Origin: Astropecten irregularis
Taxonomy: Eukaryota > Echinodermata > Asteroidea > Paxillosida > Astropectinidae
Assembly: GCA_963971285.1 (NCBI GenBank)
Contig: OZ020258.1
Span: 15,021,390-15,085,389 of the forward strand
Length of the DNA: 64,000 bases
Reading direction: 5' to 3'
Made by a program: the position numbers and the translations under genes. This document shows, piece by piece, positions 1 through 11,940 of this stretch; position 1 is the stretch's first letter, and the number at the start of each line of letters is the position of its first letter. Under the pieces are notes generated by a model. The model saw only the letters and a list, made by a program, of their open reading frames with translations. It ran no database searches and was not told the origin of the DNA.

Positions 1-501
1 TGTGTTTCTACTTGGCGGAATGGACAAAATAATTGACTGTAAATGTTTTCTTTGCATGAACCAAACATGAGCTACGGTGAGTCCATATTTTGTTGGTGTT
101 GGTTTCGGTTAATCTGTTTTGGAAATTAGTAAACGGAAACGTTCAATCCGTGTGGGTTAATCTATATCCGAATAAAAAGCACAGCACTACATACAACGCT
201 TCCGCTGATTGGACAATGTAAAAAACATGTAGCGGCGACATAGCATGTTACAATTTTTGTGATTGGATAGTCGATCTCAATTTGCTTTACGAACTGCATT
301 TTAAGATCTGGGCATGATTTTACACGAGCAACAGAACAGAACTGTAGTACCGTGTGTGCATAATTATACTGCGGCGCGGTGCGGCATTCAAGCCGTGTTT
401 CTGCACGTATTCTGCCCGTAAAGTTTGTTGGACTGTCACGTCGGCAGGAAGAAATGAAACAAATACAAAGCGGAAAAGCGGAAAATATAACTCGGCACAC
501 T
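1..501. other. no gene seen
   Basis: I see no conserved domain, splice-bounded exon or RNA gene here. The open frames are short and low in information. Confidence 0.5.
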
Positions 502-584
502 CATCAAAAAAGCGGAAAATAGAATGTGGCAAATTCATTAAAAAAGCGGAAAATAGAATGCGGCAAATTCATCAAAAAAGCGGA
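502..584. repeat. 34-bp tandem repeat, about 2.5 copies
   Basis: Units start at 502, 536 and 570 with a core of CATCAAAAAAGCGGAAAAT followed by AGAATG(T/C)GGCAAATT. Related AAAGCGGAAAA pieces lie just upstream near 470. It is a short minisatellite with no gene attached. Confidence 0.8.
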
Positions 585-650
585 GATCTCACACCCCTGG
601 TACCGTGAAGTACAATTTTTTTCAGTGTACAAAACATTTAACCATATGGG

Positions 651-1396
651 ATTCTCTGGGGTAAGTATCTGGGGCGTTAGACTGAACTCCAACCCCCAAA
701 ATTAAAAAGGGAGTTCAGCTAGTGCCCCAGTTACTGGGTCTAGCCTAGTAATAGTAGGCCTACATAGGGGTTAGCACTTACTAGTGTGCTTTAGTCCACA
801 AGGATTATTTTCAGACACAGCTTCAGTTCTAGGACCTACAGTAAACTAACTCACTCACCAAGCCCAGTTGTGATGTCCTCTTTAGTTACGATCCTAAAAT
901 GTCTCATTCGGCCAGCTATGGACCAAGGGAGAATTGAAGATTCCAATAATGACAAGGTCAAGGTTTACTCACATTTTTTAAAGAAAATATCACTTTTTCC
1001 CTAATTTTTTCTGGGTACCAGTGTACAATTTTAAAAACCAAGATGGCTGACCCAACTAGCACTGTGCTCATGAATAGGAGGTCTCTGTGCCCATTTTTAG
1101 GGAATTTTATTTTTTTTTTTCTTCAAAAAATGTGAGTAAACCTTGTCATTATTGGAATCTCCAATTCTCCCTTGGTCCATAGCTGGCCGAATGAGACATT
1201 TTAGGATCGTTTTGGAGGTGAAATCACAGGATTTTGACTCAGGGTAGAGGCAAAAATGAGCTCTTGCCACTCATTTACACACAAGGTACTTGGACCCTAC
1301 TAAGTACTATCGCCAGATCTAGACCCAGTAACTGGGGCGCTGAACTCCCTTTTTTTTACTTTTGGGGTTGACGGTCGGTCTAGCGCCCCAGAGAAT
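651..1396. mobile_element. foldback element with nested inverted repeats
   Basis: The outer arms (651-745 and 1321-1396) are inverted copies starting ATTCTCTGGGG and containing a GGGAGTTCAGC...CCCCAGTTACTGGGTCT block. Inner arms at 889-985 and 1121-1209 are near-perfect inverted copies around GGCCAGCTATGGACCAAGGG. There is no coding frame. I read it as a non-autonomous foldback/MITE-type DNA element. The right outer arm is more similar to the arm at 3098 than to its own left arm, so the boundary of this unit is uncertain. Confidence 0.75.
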
Positions 1397-1398
1397 TA

Positions 1399-2666
1399 TA
1401 TTGCTCAAAATGTGTCATACACAGGAAAAACAAAATTTCACGGCACTTTCGCCAAAAATGTCTCCAAATGACAACAAAAACATCACAAACAGAATTAAAA
1501 CTCGCTCCATTGCTTCTACGAAAGTTAGAGATGAAATGCAACATATTCATTTGTACTCACGATTATTCCTTTTGATGACAATCGACCTTTTCTGACGAAT
1601 GTCCAGACGAGAACGTCAAAAACGGATTTTAATTTGTGTGGCTCTGCTCCACGCAAAATGGCGGTCACTACGTCATCGCATGAATATTAATTTTGGTAAT
1701 TTCCATACTATGCGGACGTGTCGATACGTAGATCACTTTGCCTCGGCAAAATTCCCGGCCCATTAACAGTGCCGTTTGTGACGTGGCGTCACAGAAACCA
1801 TGTGCTGGCCCAACTCGTTACGCACGCACGCAGGGCCGTTGCAGACATGTACAGAGCACACATTACGCGGTGTGCCTATTCAAGCACACACGGTGTACAA
1901 CTACGAAACGATCAACGGTCGGCTGTACGACAACTCGGGCGACCATGCACAACCAACAGACCCAACACATGTTGCTATGAATATTCAAGGACCTACAATC
2001 AGATGGTGGTGCAGTTTCGCGGTAAAATGGCAACAAAAATACAGCTGACCAAAGTTCAAATATACGACTGCTGAGTCCGTGAGTTCTCGAACATCGCGGG
2101 TGACACCACAAAAAATGGTCAAAAGGTCGTTTTTGGTACCATTCAAAAGATCGTGGCGAGGTCTGTCAATGATTCGAGTTGCTGAGTAAGTGCCCATGCG
2201 CGTCAGTTTCATTCATGAAAACTTCCATTTTTGGTCAGTGTGATGACGTCACATAATGAGATGATCGCGACGCCCTCTTTTGGCCGTTTCGTGCCAATTC
2301 GGACTTTTTCGCTGTGCGCGGAGGGAAAGTGATCTACGTATCGACACGTCCGCATAGTATGGAAATTACCAAAATTAATATTCATGTGATGACGTAGTGA
2401 CCGCCATTTTGTGTGGAGCAGAGCCACACAAATTAAAATCCGTTTTTGACATTCTCGTCTGGACATTCGTCAGAAAAGGTCGATTTTCATCAAAAGGAAT
2501 AATCGTGAGTACAAATGAATATGCTGCATTTCATCTCTAACTTTCGTAGAAGCAATGGAGCGAGTTTCAATTCTGTTTGTGATGTTTTTGTTGTCATTTG
2601 GAGACATTTTTGGCGAAAGTGCAGTGAAATTTTGTTTTTCCTGTGTATGACACATTTTGAGCAATA
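1399..2666. mobile_element. TA-flanked element with 340-bp terminal inverted repeats
   Basis: Arms 1399-1739 and 2326-2666 are inverted copies of each other, about 340 bp each, beginning TATTGCTCAAAATGTGTC. The spacer is about 590 bp. The flanks read TA on both sides (1397-1398 and 2667-2668), consistent with a 2-bp target duplication. Open frames in the arms and spacer are mirror translations without a recognisable transposase. I infer a non-autonomous cut-and-paste element. Confidence 0.8.
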
Positions 2667-2668
2667 TA

Positions 2669-3190
2669 ATGCAGCTGTCAATTGAAAGACGCACTATATG
2701 ACCCCCGGGAATGGTGCGTCACTTGTTCAATGTGGGTCGCGTTTTTATGTACTATGACGGACCCCAGCGTCCAAATTATGACGGACATTCATCTATCTTG
2801 ACGGACCCCTTAGTCAGTTTTGTGACGCACCATTTCTTGATTCTGACGAACCATTACTGTCCTAGTGACGGACCTACCAATAATAACAACCCTGTGTGCA
2901 GCACAATTTACACATAAGTCTATGGAGTTTAAAATGACTGACATTGACGCACCCATTCGTCAAGCATTCGTCAAGGTTGTGACGGACCAGAGGCTTCATT
3001 GACGTCACCCTGTGTCAGAAATGCATGGTAAATGACCCATCCATGACGCACCTTTCCCGGGGGTCTAATGGTGCGTCTTACAATTGACAGCTGCATAATT
3101 CTCTGGGGCGCTAGACCGACCGTCAACCCCAAAAGTAAAAAAAGGGAGTTCAGCGCCCCAGTTACTGGGTCTACGCCAGATCATGTCCAA
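2669..3190. repeat. long palindrome, right part of a foldback element
   Basis: ATGCAGCTGTCAATTG (2669-2684) is mirrored exactly by its complement at 3081-3096. The symmetry continues inward (GACGCAC, CCCGGG) and outward into the ATTCTCTGGGG arm (3098 on), which mirrors 1310-1396. The element at 1399-2666 therefore sits inside the left arm of this palindrome. The spacer (about 2720-3045) carries about ten TGACGGACC/TGACGCACC-like motifs. Confidence 0.75.
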
Positions 3191-4212
3191 ATGTTAAAAA
3201 AGGCAATTTTTAGGGTCCAAGTTACTCGGACTAAAACTGGGGTAGCTTATCTAAAAAGTGAGATTTATAAATTATACACTACAATTATACACTTTGATTT
3301 CAGCGGTACCCATTTTTATCAAAACGCCCTCTGTTGGTCCCATAGGTTTGTGCACAAGTGATGGCCGTCAGTGGAATTCTTTCCCTAAAGCACACTAACC
3401 TCAGTCCAACTACTAATAGGCCTGGTGGGCCTCGTTATAGTGATTAGGAACAACTTGTACACAATAACTTTGATTTGTATTTATTTAATGTTTCCTGTAC
3501 TGTAGGCCTACTTGATGTGGAGTGGCAGGTCTCTGGCCACAGTGATTGTTATCGCTTTGGCTTCTCCTTTGCCCATCTTGTATTGTGATGTTTTTCATAT
3601 GGCATGAGTAAATAATAATAATAATAATAATAATAAATTACCTTTAAAAGCCTTAAAATCTTTGTGCAGTAAAGACATGATTGGGTCTAACGTTCAGACG
3701 TTAGGCCCCTAGGCCTATTTTTACTTACTGATGTCTGTGATGATGCATCGAATTCGAAGGTTGACAGCAACATTCGGAGCCGTTTCAAACAATGAACACA
3801 CAAAACGCATCAGTTGTTACTTTCTTTGTAGTACTAATACGCCAAAATGCGTATTTTCCGAAACTTCCAATGAGCGGTAAATTGCATTTTCTCGACATAT
3901 TTGTCGAACTTGCCACAGTACACTACCTAAAGTCGACTTGCACTCGCTATGCCCTGAAGTTGAACCCGCAATTTGCAAGAAGATGTACTTAGCGTGTATG
4001 AGTAGTCTTGGTGCAAGACGTTGCTGTTCTAATTCAACGACTATATCGCCGAAAGAGGGCGTCATGTGTTCGGCCCACGGCCGGGCTTGTATGCAGAGCT
4101 ACGGCTAGGCCTATTGTCTTGGTGTCTCCGCGTATTTCCAATGGGGCGAAGACCTAGACCTAGCTCTAGACAACAGCCTTTATAAAGGGACTCTACTGCG
4201 AATGTTTTGCGG
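3191..4212. other. non-coding; possible LINE 3' tail with AAT repeat
   Basis: No gene seen. An (AAT)n run at 3611-3637 follows GGCATGAGTAAATAAT, a form common at 3' ends of LINEs. A CCTTTATAAAGG palindrome at 4177-4188 resembles a TATA box, but nothing downstream supports a promoter. Confidence 0.45.
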
Positions 4213-4320
4213 TGATCGTCTGCTTTCACGCGACTCTTGCTGCGAAACCCGCACTTTACTTTCTCGCGAGACTCCTGGCTATCGCTAAGGCGAAATTTCG
4301 GCTCTGAGGCTAGGTGTAGA
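4213..4320. mobile_element. fragment of the Mutator-like family seen at 52 kb
   Basis: The stretch from GATCGTCTGCTTTCACGCGAC to TTCGGCTCTGAG matches the terminal inverted repeat of the element at 51948-52898, including CTTTCTCGCGAGACTC. It is cut off at 4321, where the next inverted-repeat element begins. Confidence 0.6.
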
Positions 4321-4490
4321 GGTTATATCTGTCCCCCCTCAAAACGAGTCCGCGCGGACACATTTACGCCGTTGCGGCCATATACAGCTGTCCGCGGGGA
4401 CACGTTTACATGGATGAATCTGTCCCCCTCAAATTATATCTGTCCCCCTCCAAAGGTTAATTGTGTCCCCCGGTTAGATTGGTCCCCCAC
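4321..4490 (+). repeat. left terminal inverted repeat with TGTCCCCC subrepeats
   Basis: Five G/C-rich TGTCC(C)CCC blocks are separated by AT-rich spacers. The outer 26 bp are mirrored exactly at 10246-10271. Confidence 0.75.
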
Positions 4491-5289
4491 CTCGTGATAC
4501 GTAACCAGTCTACCACCCAGACTACGTTAGTGCATTTTACATTGTTTTAGGGCAGGGTGAGAAGAAGCATGAATTTTAATGCTCTTTTAGATCACGTCAA
4601 AGATGATGAACTGTGGATTTCTATACGTGGACGGATCGCGGATCGGCTGTGTATGATCGGCCATATTATAGTCCGTGGGCCGTGAGGCCAAATTCGCTTT
4701 AGTTTTTGAGTTATACGTGACCATCATTACCGAATTTGTTCCCATTCGGCATGGATGTAGATCTGACATTACTGAACAAGAATCGATTTGTTCCCACGTC
4801 CAATTTGTGTTCCCTAAAGAGAAATTTGCGATAGAAAATCGTCAAAATTTACGTACAGAAAAAACATAAGAATAAACAGCGCCCTCAATCGGTAGAAAGT
4901 ATTTATCTACATAATAAAACTATAGGAACTGCATACCCGTGCTATTTTTATTCCCGATGTAAAACCCTTTACATGATTGGAAACTGATCAAACTTCAACG
5001 TGATTATTTCTAGGGACATTTTATTTGTCGTTTTAATTATGGGAAAATTAGTTGAATGCTGGATGGAAAATATGACACATGTTTTTTAAGATGTTTCTCC
5101 CAGCAAAATTCTAAATGATGAGGAAGTAATAAACTGCTGCAAACCGCTAATCAACCAAAGTAAGAGCCTAAAATAATCATTCTTGGGATTGGGAATGCCT
5201 GACGCTTAATCTAAATAAAATTACAATAAAAAGATTTGATGACAAGGAAAACAAAACAATTATCACGGGGAGGTTGAGACTTCAATATA

Positions 5290-6713
5290 CAGTCGAACCT
5301 CATTAATACGAGCTCTCTTAAGACGAGATCTCGGTTAAGACGAGCATATCACGCCGGTCCCGACCGAGATGTGCACGTTTCTATGGGGAAATATTTGCTT
5401 AATACGAGCACTGATAATACGAAAAACCTTTTAATACGAGCGTTTTGGGCTGACCCAGTTGCGTGGAAGTCATTGTAAACAACCCATTTAATACGAGGAT
5501 TTTTTAATCTGGCTTCTTTTAGAATCGATTTTCGGATTTCTTTGTAGAGATTAAGAAAAATCCCACCACCATCAAGTCACCGCAGCGCTAATGCCCACTA
5601 ATCCCCTCCTGCGGTTTTACCAGCGGCTTGCCAAGTGGAAAGTGTAAACAAAAAACAGACAATATTAACGTACGGCCCATAGTATTTTCTTTTATTGAGC
5701 GTGATCCACGTGGGTTTTTTGGCTGTCACGAAAGTCAAAACCCGCCCGAGGAAAACGGCGAGGTCTTCCATTTTGTCGATTCGTTTTCGTAAGGAGAAAA
5801 ACCTCTTCGTTTCTTTTTCAAAAATCAAACAAAGTCCACGCTAATTTCCAGACAATTTTACCTTGCTGATGACGTGTAAGAAGGATTTTGGTCACAACAA
5901 ATTCTTCAAAGTGTAGCCAACATGTATCCGAACAAAATAATATTCCATGAACGGACCGATACGATCCGACTGCGGCCCGACCGATCGGCCGATGTTACAG
6001 CTACACGTGGTCACCATGCACGTGATCGGATATAATGTGGCTAAACTGCATCATGGGTTTTGTTCATGCAATGCTTCCGCATTGGTCACCGTTACAAAGT
6101 GCCGACATAGCGCAAATTTTATGATTGGCTACATGAAGGGAAGGGGAAAAAAGACAGATGTTGGACTGCTAAAAAACCCGACATCTTAAAAAAAATAATC
6201 CGTATCAAAAAAACCCAAAAAAAACCCACGACCGCACTTATTAATTTAAGTTAAAATGGCGCCCTCTCGTGTCCATCAAAATATCACTGGTTCCCTGCGG
6301 TGCACATTGCTTCATACTGCACGCATTGTTTGGCAACCAACTTGTCTGAACGTGCGGTGCTAACGTTCGTCGCTGTCATCCACTCGCAATTTTCATGTCG
6401 TTTTCGTGTTGCATTATTTTTATTTACTTGGTTTTTATTATTCTTACATATTGTAATGAAATCCCTTTTACAACCGTGACAATGCAACAAAATGAAATTT
6501 ATCAAGCAAATTTATTAAGTACTTCTAAAATGTAAACACGGACTTGACACGTAATTATGGGTTACCGGAGGGATAGTGCATTCTGTATGTGCAGTGTACC
6601 GCACACATGTGCATTTTGGTTGGCAAAATATGGATCCCGCATAATACGAGGCCCCGCTTAATACGAGCATTTTCGGTAAGTCCCGGCGACCTCGTATTAA
6701 CGAGGTTCAACTG
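5290..6713. mobile_element. pogo/Tigger-like non-autonomous element, TA target duplication
   Basis: The left end CAGTCGAACCTCATTAATAC (5290) and the right end complementary to CAGTTGAACCTCGTTAATAC (ending 6713) are the classic pogo/Tigger termini. TA sits on both sides (5288-5289, 6714-6715). Several degenerate TAATACGAG repeats follow each end (for example 5401-5440 and 6640-6670), as in Tigger subterminal regions. The 1.42 kb interior has no DDE transposase frame, so this is a non-autonomous copy. Confidence 0.85.
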
Positions 6714-6994
6714 TAGTTGCATACATGACTTTATTCCCACAAAGGAATCTTTATTTCAAGCCACACACACTGTATGATCTCATTATGATTTTGCTGTTAA
6801 AATATTCCTGTCCAAAATGCTTATTATAAGATGTATATTTCTTTTTTAGAAAACACTTGACTTAAAAGAAATTTCTTGTCACGCATGATCAAAACTACAG
6901 TATTCTTTATATATTATAAGAAAAAAATTGACTAAGTTTTTCAATAATATTCTCTTGGGACTCAGCTGGCCGATTAAGCTTAAAATTTCCAAGT

Positions 6995-7117
6995 CAGTTT
7001 TAACATACATGTAAATCTTTGAATTTCCCAGTCAGTTTTCACATACATGCAAATCTTTGAATTTCCCAACCAGTTTTCACATACATGTAAATCTTTGAAT
7101 TTCCCAGTCAGTTTTCC
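6995..7117. repeat. 38-bp tandem repeat, three copies
   Basis: The unit begins CAGTTTTCACATACATG and ends AATTTCCCA. It repeats with exact 38-bp spacing from 6995, 7033, 7071 and 7109 (partial). Confidence 0.85.
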
Positions 7118-7747
7118 TTTCCTTCAGTATTTTTGCTGATGCAAATCAAACTGATAGAGCCTGAATTTGAACATGAAACTATGTCTGTATGTACATGTAC
7201 ATAGAAAAACCAGAAATGTGATATTAAAGGGTCTCTGCAATGGGAATATTATGGCTTTAACATGTGCCAATATAAAAACTGTACATGGGGACTGTGATTT
7301 TACCCACTTCCTCACACTGATTCAGGGTTAAATTCAGCGGTTGTTTTATCTATAGGTTTTCTGACAGACCTTTTCCTCCTCAATGGGTTTTATTTTGCCA
7401 ACTGGTGCCAACTTTATTTTCACTCAACTGGTGGTGTAATTTTTTTACCAAACCATTTCTGTAGGTCAAGTTTGCATCTTCATTTTCTATGTTTTTTCAT
7501 TATATTTTTTCTGTTGGTTCCCTACATGAGTATGCGTGAAAATCCCCCGGTTTACAAAGCCATTCAAAGGAAAACCAAATGCAGGTTTGAAACCAAAATA
7601 AGACATGCCATTCATTATTTGTCAGTACATTCTCTGTATGAAGGCAATAAAATAAGCTGACTGAAAAAGGCACTGCAGCAACCCTTTAAAAATCAATTTG
7701 TCACCAAGGGGTTGGTTTAAAATGTTAAAATGATTTCTGAAATAAAA

Positions 7748-8927
7748 TTATTGCTCACACATTGACTTGAGTAGTGCTTGTGATGCAATTGAATCAAGGG
7801 CAACTGATATTTTTTTTTGAACCTCTAAATTTTGGCGGTGGAGGTTAATCTTGACTTTCTCAAGTTTCAAGAGCTCCTCTTGAAACTTGAGCTGCCTAAT
7901 TTCAGTTGCCCTTTGGAGAGAAGATAGCTGGGAGGAGATTGCCTGAATCTGTTCCTGCAGCTGATGTACTTGATCCTGTAAGGCAGTGAAGGCAGTCGTT
8001 GAAGGGGTTGCTTCTGCCATGTGTTCTGCTCTTGTTGCCGGTGGTACATCAGCTGATGTAGTTGGGGTTGCCACATCATCTTGGGAGGAATCCTAAGTTG
8101 AAAATGGTAACACCATTTCATGTGGAAATTAATCCTACTAATTCAGACAGCACACATGGCATAGGATAATTTTTACTATTGACTGTTTTATTGAGTGATC
8201 AAAGATTGTGAATAAATTTGAGGGGCTTTTCTCCATTGATTTGTTTGTTCATTCAATATTTCCTTGTCTATGCTTCTTTCTTTTTGGGATGATGGGGGTG
8301 GTTGTGGAGGTGAGAGTCCAAAGAAATATTACCTGTGACATTTGAGGTGTCTCAGCACCAGGTCCACTTCTGTTGTCCTTGCCTCTGATGCCCTCCAATG
8401 ACTCCCTTGCCATGACTTCATGCAGAGGTGCATGGCTTTTGAAATGTCAGGTTTTGGACCACCTCCTGAAAATCAAACATTCATTAAAAATACATGTATG
8501 TTCATAAATTATATTGGGAATAAATGAAGTGGTAAAAGTGCCCAGTTACAACTATGGATATTTGTCTCAGTTTAATTTGTCTGAATTATAAATGCACTCA
8601 GTAACAAAAATAAAGTGATTTTAAAATTTGCACAATACCAATTTCACACAAGGTACATATTTTAGATTGGAAAGTGCTGCAAATAATGTGTACAAGGCAA
8701 TTTAAATAAATAAGTGTTTTGAACACTAGCACTATAATATAGCATTCCAATAACATTTTAATGACAACATTTACCAGTTTGTCCCATCTCACTCCTCAAC
8801 TTCTTTACCCTGTCCTTCAGAGAAAACCACTGCTTTCTCACTTTCTTCCACTCCCTTCCATTGCCACCCACAGCATTTACAGCCTGGGTACATATTTCTG
8901 CTAGTACCTGGCCTTTCGCTCTTCATC
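7748..8927 (-). pseudogene. Myb/SANT-like DNA-binding protein of a PIF/Harbinger-type transposon, three exons, broken
   Basis: Three minus-strand exons with good splice signals can be read. The first runs from about 8927 to 8775 and carries the second half of a Myb/SANT (zeste or NAIF1-like) domain, with VNAVGGNGREWKKVRKQWFS as the signature and a donor at 8774. The second is 8465-8333 (CAG acceptor, GTAATA donor) and holds the GGGPKP-type linker. The third is 8093-7748 and encodes a Thr/Ala-rich stretch followed by a Leu/Gln/Glu coiled coil to the stop. The phases fit across both junctions. Inside the second exon the frame must shift once (about 8410), so the gene is dead. The N-terminal half of the domain was not found; a weak candidate exon ends at a GTAAGT donor near 9868. 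The likely role is DNA binding for the transposase. Confidence 0.7.
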
Positions 8928-8934
8928 CTGTATC

Positions 8935-10137
8935 ATGTGTATGAAAAAAAGAGAATTCAGTATACCGTGATTTAAATGAAAGTAAAAAGTCAATTGTTTT
9001 TCTATTTCTACTTGTGCATGGTAAATACAAAAAAATACTGATACCTTTTTGGAAGTAGGCCTACTCATGGAATAGCCAAAGGTTGAACCTAAATACAGAA
9101 TCATTCATAATTTGGTTGTTCACTTGAAACATATAGACCAAGAAATATTGCTGTCACAGGAGTTGCATTTGAATTTAATGCTGTATGAAAATTAATGCCG
9201 TCTACGGTGGTAGTAATGCAGAAACCTAATTATCGGTACTTGTTATTGAAGGGTTAGGCTATAGTACTAGAACTATAGTAGTACTAGCCTATACATAAAC
9301 AGCAATAGGCTAGGCCTAATTATAGTTTAGGCCTCTACAAGTACAAGTACAACTAGGGCCTTAAAGGCTGCCCACAGTACATGTAGGCCTACAGCCATAG
9401 GCCTAATTATATGGATGACCTAAGTCAAAACCAACAGTGCGAGCATTTAACTTTAAGTTGTTGTACAAATTAAAAAAAAATAAGCCCCAAATCTTCTAAA
9501 ATTCTTCAAAGCATCATCACTCATGGATGAAATAGTGATTCTCCCAAATGATAAGACCTAGTTTTGAGTGTAGTGCACATTAATGCAACAGTGATTAATA
9601 ATAGGCCAAGCCTATCTCATCTGTGCTGTAGTGTAACGTTACTCCGATAGGCCTATTTATAAGTATACACTGTGCATAGGCTATGGCTATGCATTGCATG
9701 CATAATGATAATTAAGCTTTCTCCAGCTAGATTGACATTCTTGCTTGAAAAACTGCATTAATTTGTTGCTTCTATCTGCTAAATTTGGTCTCATTGAATA
9801 GAGAATGTTGACATCTAAAAGTTAATCAGCAGTGAATATATAAATGATGGGAATTTAGTGATAAACTTACCATTTTTCTTTCCTTTTTTTGCAAAACAAA
9901 ATGGTGGAATCTAAGTTTGCAAAATCCTGTGCAGCTGGGTCAAGGGCATATTTGACCTCAGGCTCTTTCACTATCATTAAAGATAGGAACTTTTCATTTT
10001 ATTTTACAAAAATTGTTCCAAACTTAGGAAGATTCTTTCTTCCTAAGATAAGAATTGTCTTTTCCAAATTGTTCCTAAGTTATTTAGGAACATTTTATTT
10101 AGGAAGATTCCTAAGTACTCTTTATGAAATAGAGCCC
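8935..10137. other. no clear gene; TTAGGAAG/CTTCCTAA cluster
   Basis: I see no domain. Between 10020 and 10120 the motif CTTAGGAA and its complement alternate several times, giving short imperfect hairpins. A minus-strand open stretch near 9870-9990 ends at a consensus donor and could be a lost first exon of the Myb-like gene. Confidence 0.4.
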
Positions 10138-10271
10138 AGCAGGGGGGACACAAATTACATGGAGGGGGACAATTTAAACTCAGGGGGGACATAATTAACA
10201 CGGCGGGGGGACACTTTTAGCTGGCTGAATCTGTCCGGGGGGACACGTTTTGAGGGGGGACAGATATAACC
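10138..10271 (-). repeat. right terminal inverted repeat with GGGGGGACA subrepeats
   Basis: This is the mirror of 4321-4490, with six GGGGGACA blocks. It closes the 6 kb element. Confidence 0.75.
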
Positions 10272-11940
10272 TTTACATAGGCACTTTCAAGAGACGGTCG
10301 GTCCCAAATGGAAAGGATCTTGATCTCATCGCCAAACAACACTGCTCTGAATACAATGGTGATGTGACTTTAAATCTGTAACAGTGTACCTGTGGATCCT
10401 TGGTTTTACATCTTTGATATCTTTAATTAAAATAATCTCTAGCAGAAAATCTCAAAGGAAATCGAGAGGGTATAAAACCATACCATAAAGCTACTAACAG
10501 ATAACAATTAGCATAAGCAAGGTGGGGGGGGGGGGTACTGATTCCACACCCATGGAAGAAAAACACAATAATTAAGGTGTGGAAACATCGTGCAGAGTAT
10601 CATAATGATAGTACTCCACTGAACATTTTTGATCTTTAAAAGATCAAAAATATTATTTTTTGGTCACAGGTTTTACTCTTTCCTGGATAAATACAGCATT
10701 TCAGGCAGAAAAATTGTAACGGTATGTTTCTACCAGCACCATCTGTATACCCTGTAAGTTATAGGTAAATCTGTGAAGATTTCTGTTTCGGTATGCTACC
10801 AAAGTGTGATAGTAGGGCCTACCTTTAAATAGGCCTACTAAAAAAATCACATTATTTTGTAAAGCGCATATGATTCAAGGCGCTAACAATAACAAAACAG
10901 ACACGAATAATCAATCGCGCTCTTAATGGTTTTGCATTTGCGCTATCTTCGACACAACTAGCGCCCTCTAATGGTGAACTGAACTTTTTGTTCAACCCAA
11001 TCACGTGGTTTCCGTATCCGTATCGCGCTACATTTTTAAGTCGTGTAAGGTGGTGGTGTGCTAAACTGCTATGGAGTTGGAAACATACTTCACATTCCGC
11101 GCTTTGTGCAAAAAATGCATTACACATTATACTACCGTCTGTACTATGTCTTCCCGCAGCGCCATCTCCCACCCTGCTTTACCTGGACAGCAGCTATGCA
11201 GAAAACATCCTCATTAAGTAGAGGTAGGCCGTAGCGTAGGCCTAATAACTTGAATGAAATCCCATTGGCATTGTGATATTGACGTTGGCTTGCAAAAGTG
11301 GTAAGTAAGCTTCGCCTTGGGAGTTTGTCAACTTCCAACAATAGATCAGCCCGGAGTGACGTCATTCCAACTCGCCGACCTTGGAGCCGATGAAAACAAA
11401 GCATTAAGTTTTATGGGTTTTAAGACAAAAAGCTGCCAGAATTCTTTAATCTTATTACAGTGTAGGCTACTTCAAAAAAGGATATTGTCTGAGGAAAAAC
11501 TACGACTCAACAATGAAAGTCATACAGGATAGGCCTATACAAATTCTGCTTCTTGACAAAAATATTCGAAAAACAATTCTCTACGACGGGCGGTTTGTGC
11601 GTGATTTGTCCGTAGTTTGCGCCGGTTTGTGCCATCTAGATCTACACGTTAGTTTTCATCGGTTGTCAAGTTATGAGAATGGAAGTACCCGGATGTCCGC
11701 GCTGATCTATTAATGCTGTTATTAATGCTGTTATTGTAGCCTTGTAGGCCTAATCATTAAATTTTTAGTTTATTGGTTTCTTTGTTAATTTCTTTGTTTT
11801 ATTTGGTTTGGGTGTTGGGGTGTTTGTTTGTTTGTTTTGTTGGGGTTTGTTTGTTTTGTTGGGGTTTGTTTGTTTTTTGTTTTTATTGGTTTGACAATTT
11901 TAATTTACAAATGTATTTATTTAAAATGTTTCCCAGATGT
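10272..11940. other. non-coding stretch with a dispersed repeat
   Basis: No gene found. Present are a G12 run at 10524-10535 and a hairpin TTTTTGATCTT/AAGATCAAAAA at 10627-10651. A segment at 11341-11478 is repeated in direct orientation at 13397-13532. Confidence 0.45.
11341..11478 (+). repeat. dispersed repeat, copy 1
   Basis: It shares GATCAGC, GTGACGTCAT, GATGAAAACAAAGCA and AAGCTGCCAGAATT in the same order with 13397-13532. The copies are diverged and the family is unknown. Confidence 0.65.

Larger units (their letters stand above)
4321..10271. mobile_element. 6-kb inverted-repeat DNA element carrying a Myb-like gene (PIF/Harbinger-type?)
   Basis: The ends GGTTATATCTGTCCCCCCTC (4321) and its complement ending at 10271 frame about 5.95 kb. 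Both ends hold several TGTCCCCC subrepeats. Inside on the minus strand is a spliced Myb/SANT-like gene of the kind that accompanies PIF/Harbinger transposases. I could not find a DDE transposase on either strand, so the copy looks non-autonomous or gutted. A pogo-like element (5290-6713) has inserted into it. I could not define a clean target duplication. Outside the pogo copy, the 38-bp repeat and the gene, the interior shows nothing else recognisable. Confidence 0.6.

Noticed and set aside
4177..4188. CCTTTATAAAGG as a host promoter TATA box
   Set aside because: No downstream gene or initiator, and a palindrome of this kind is common in AT-rich DNA.
10852..11172. 106-aa minus-strand frame
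   Set aside because: No conserved motif, overlapping frames on both strands, no splice or promoter support.
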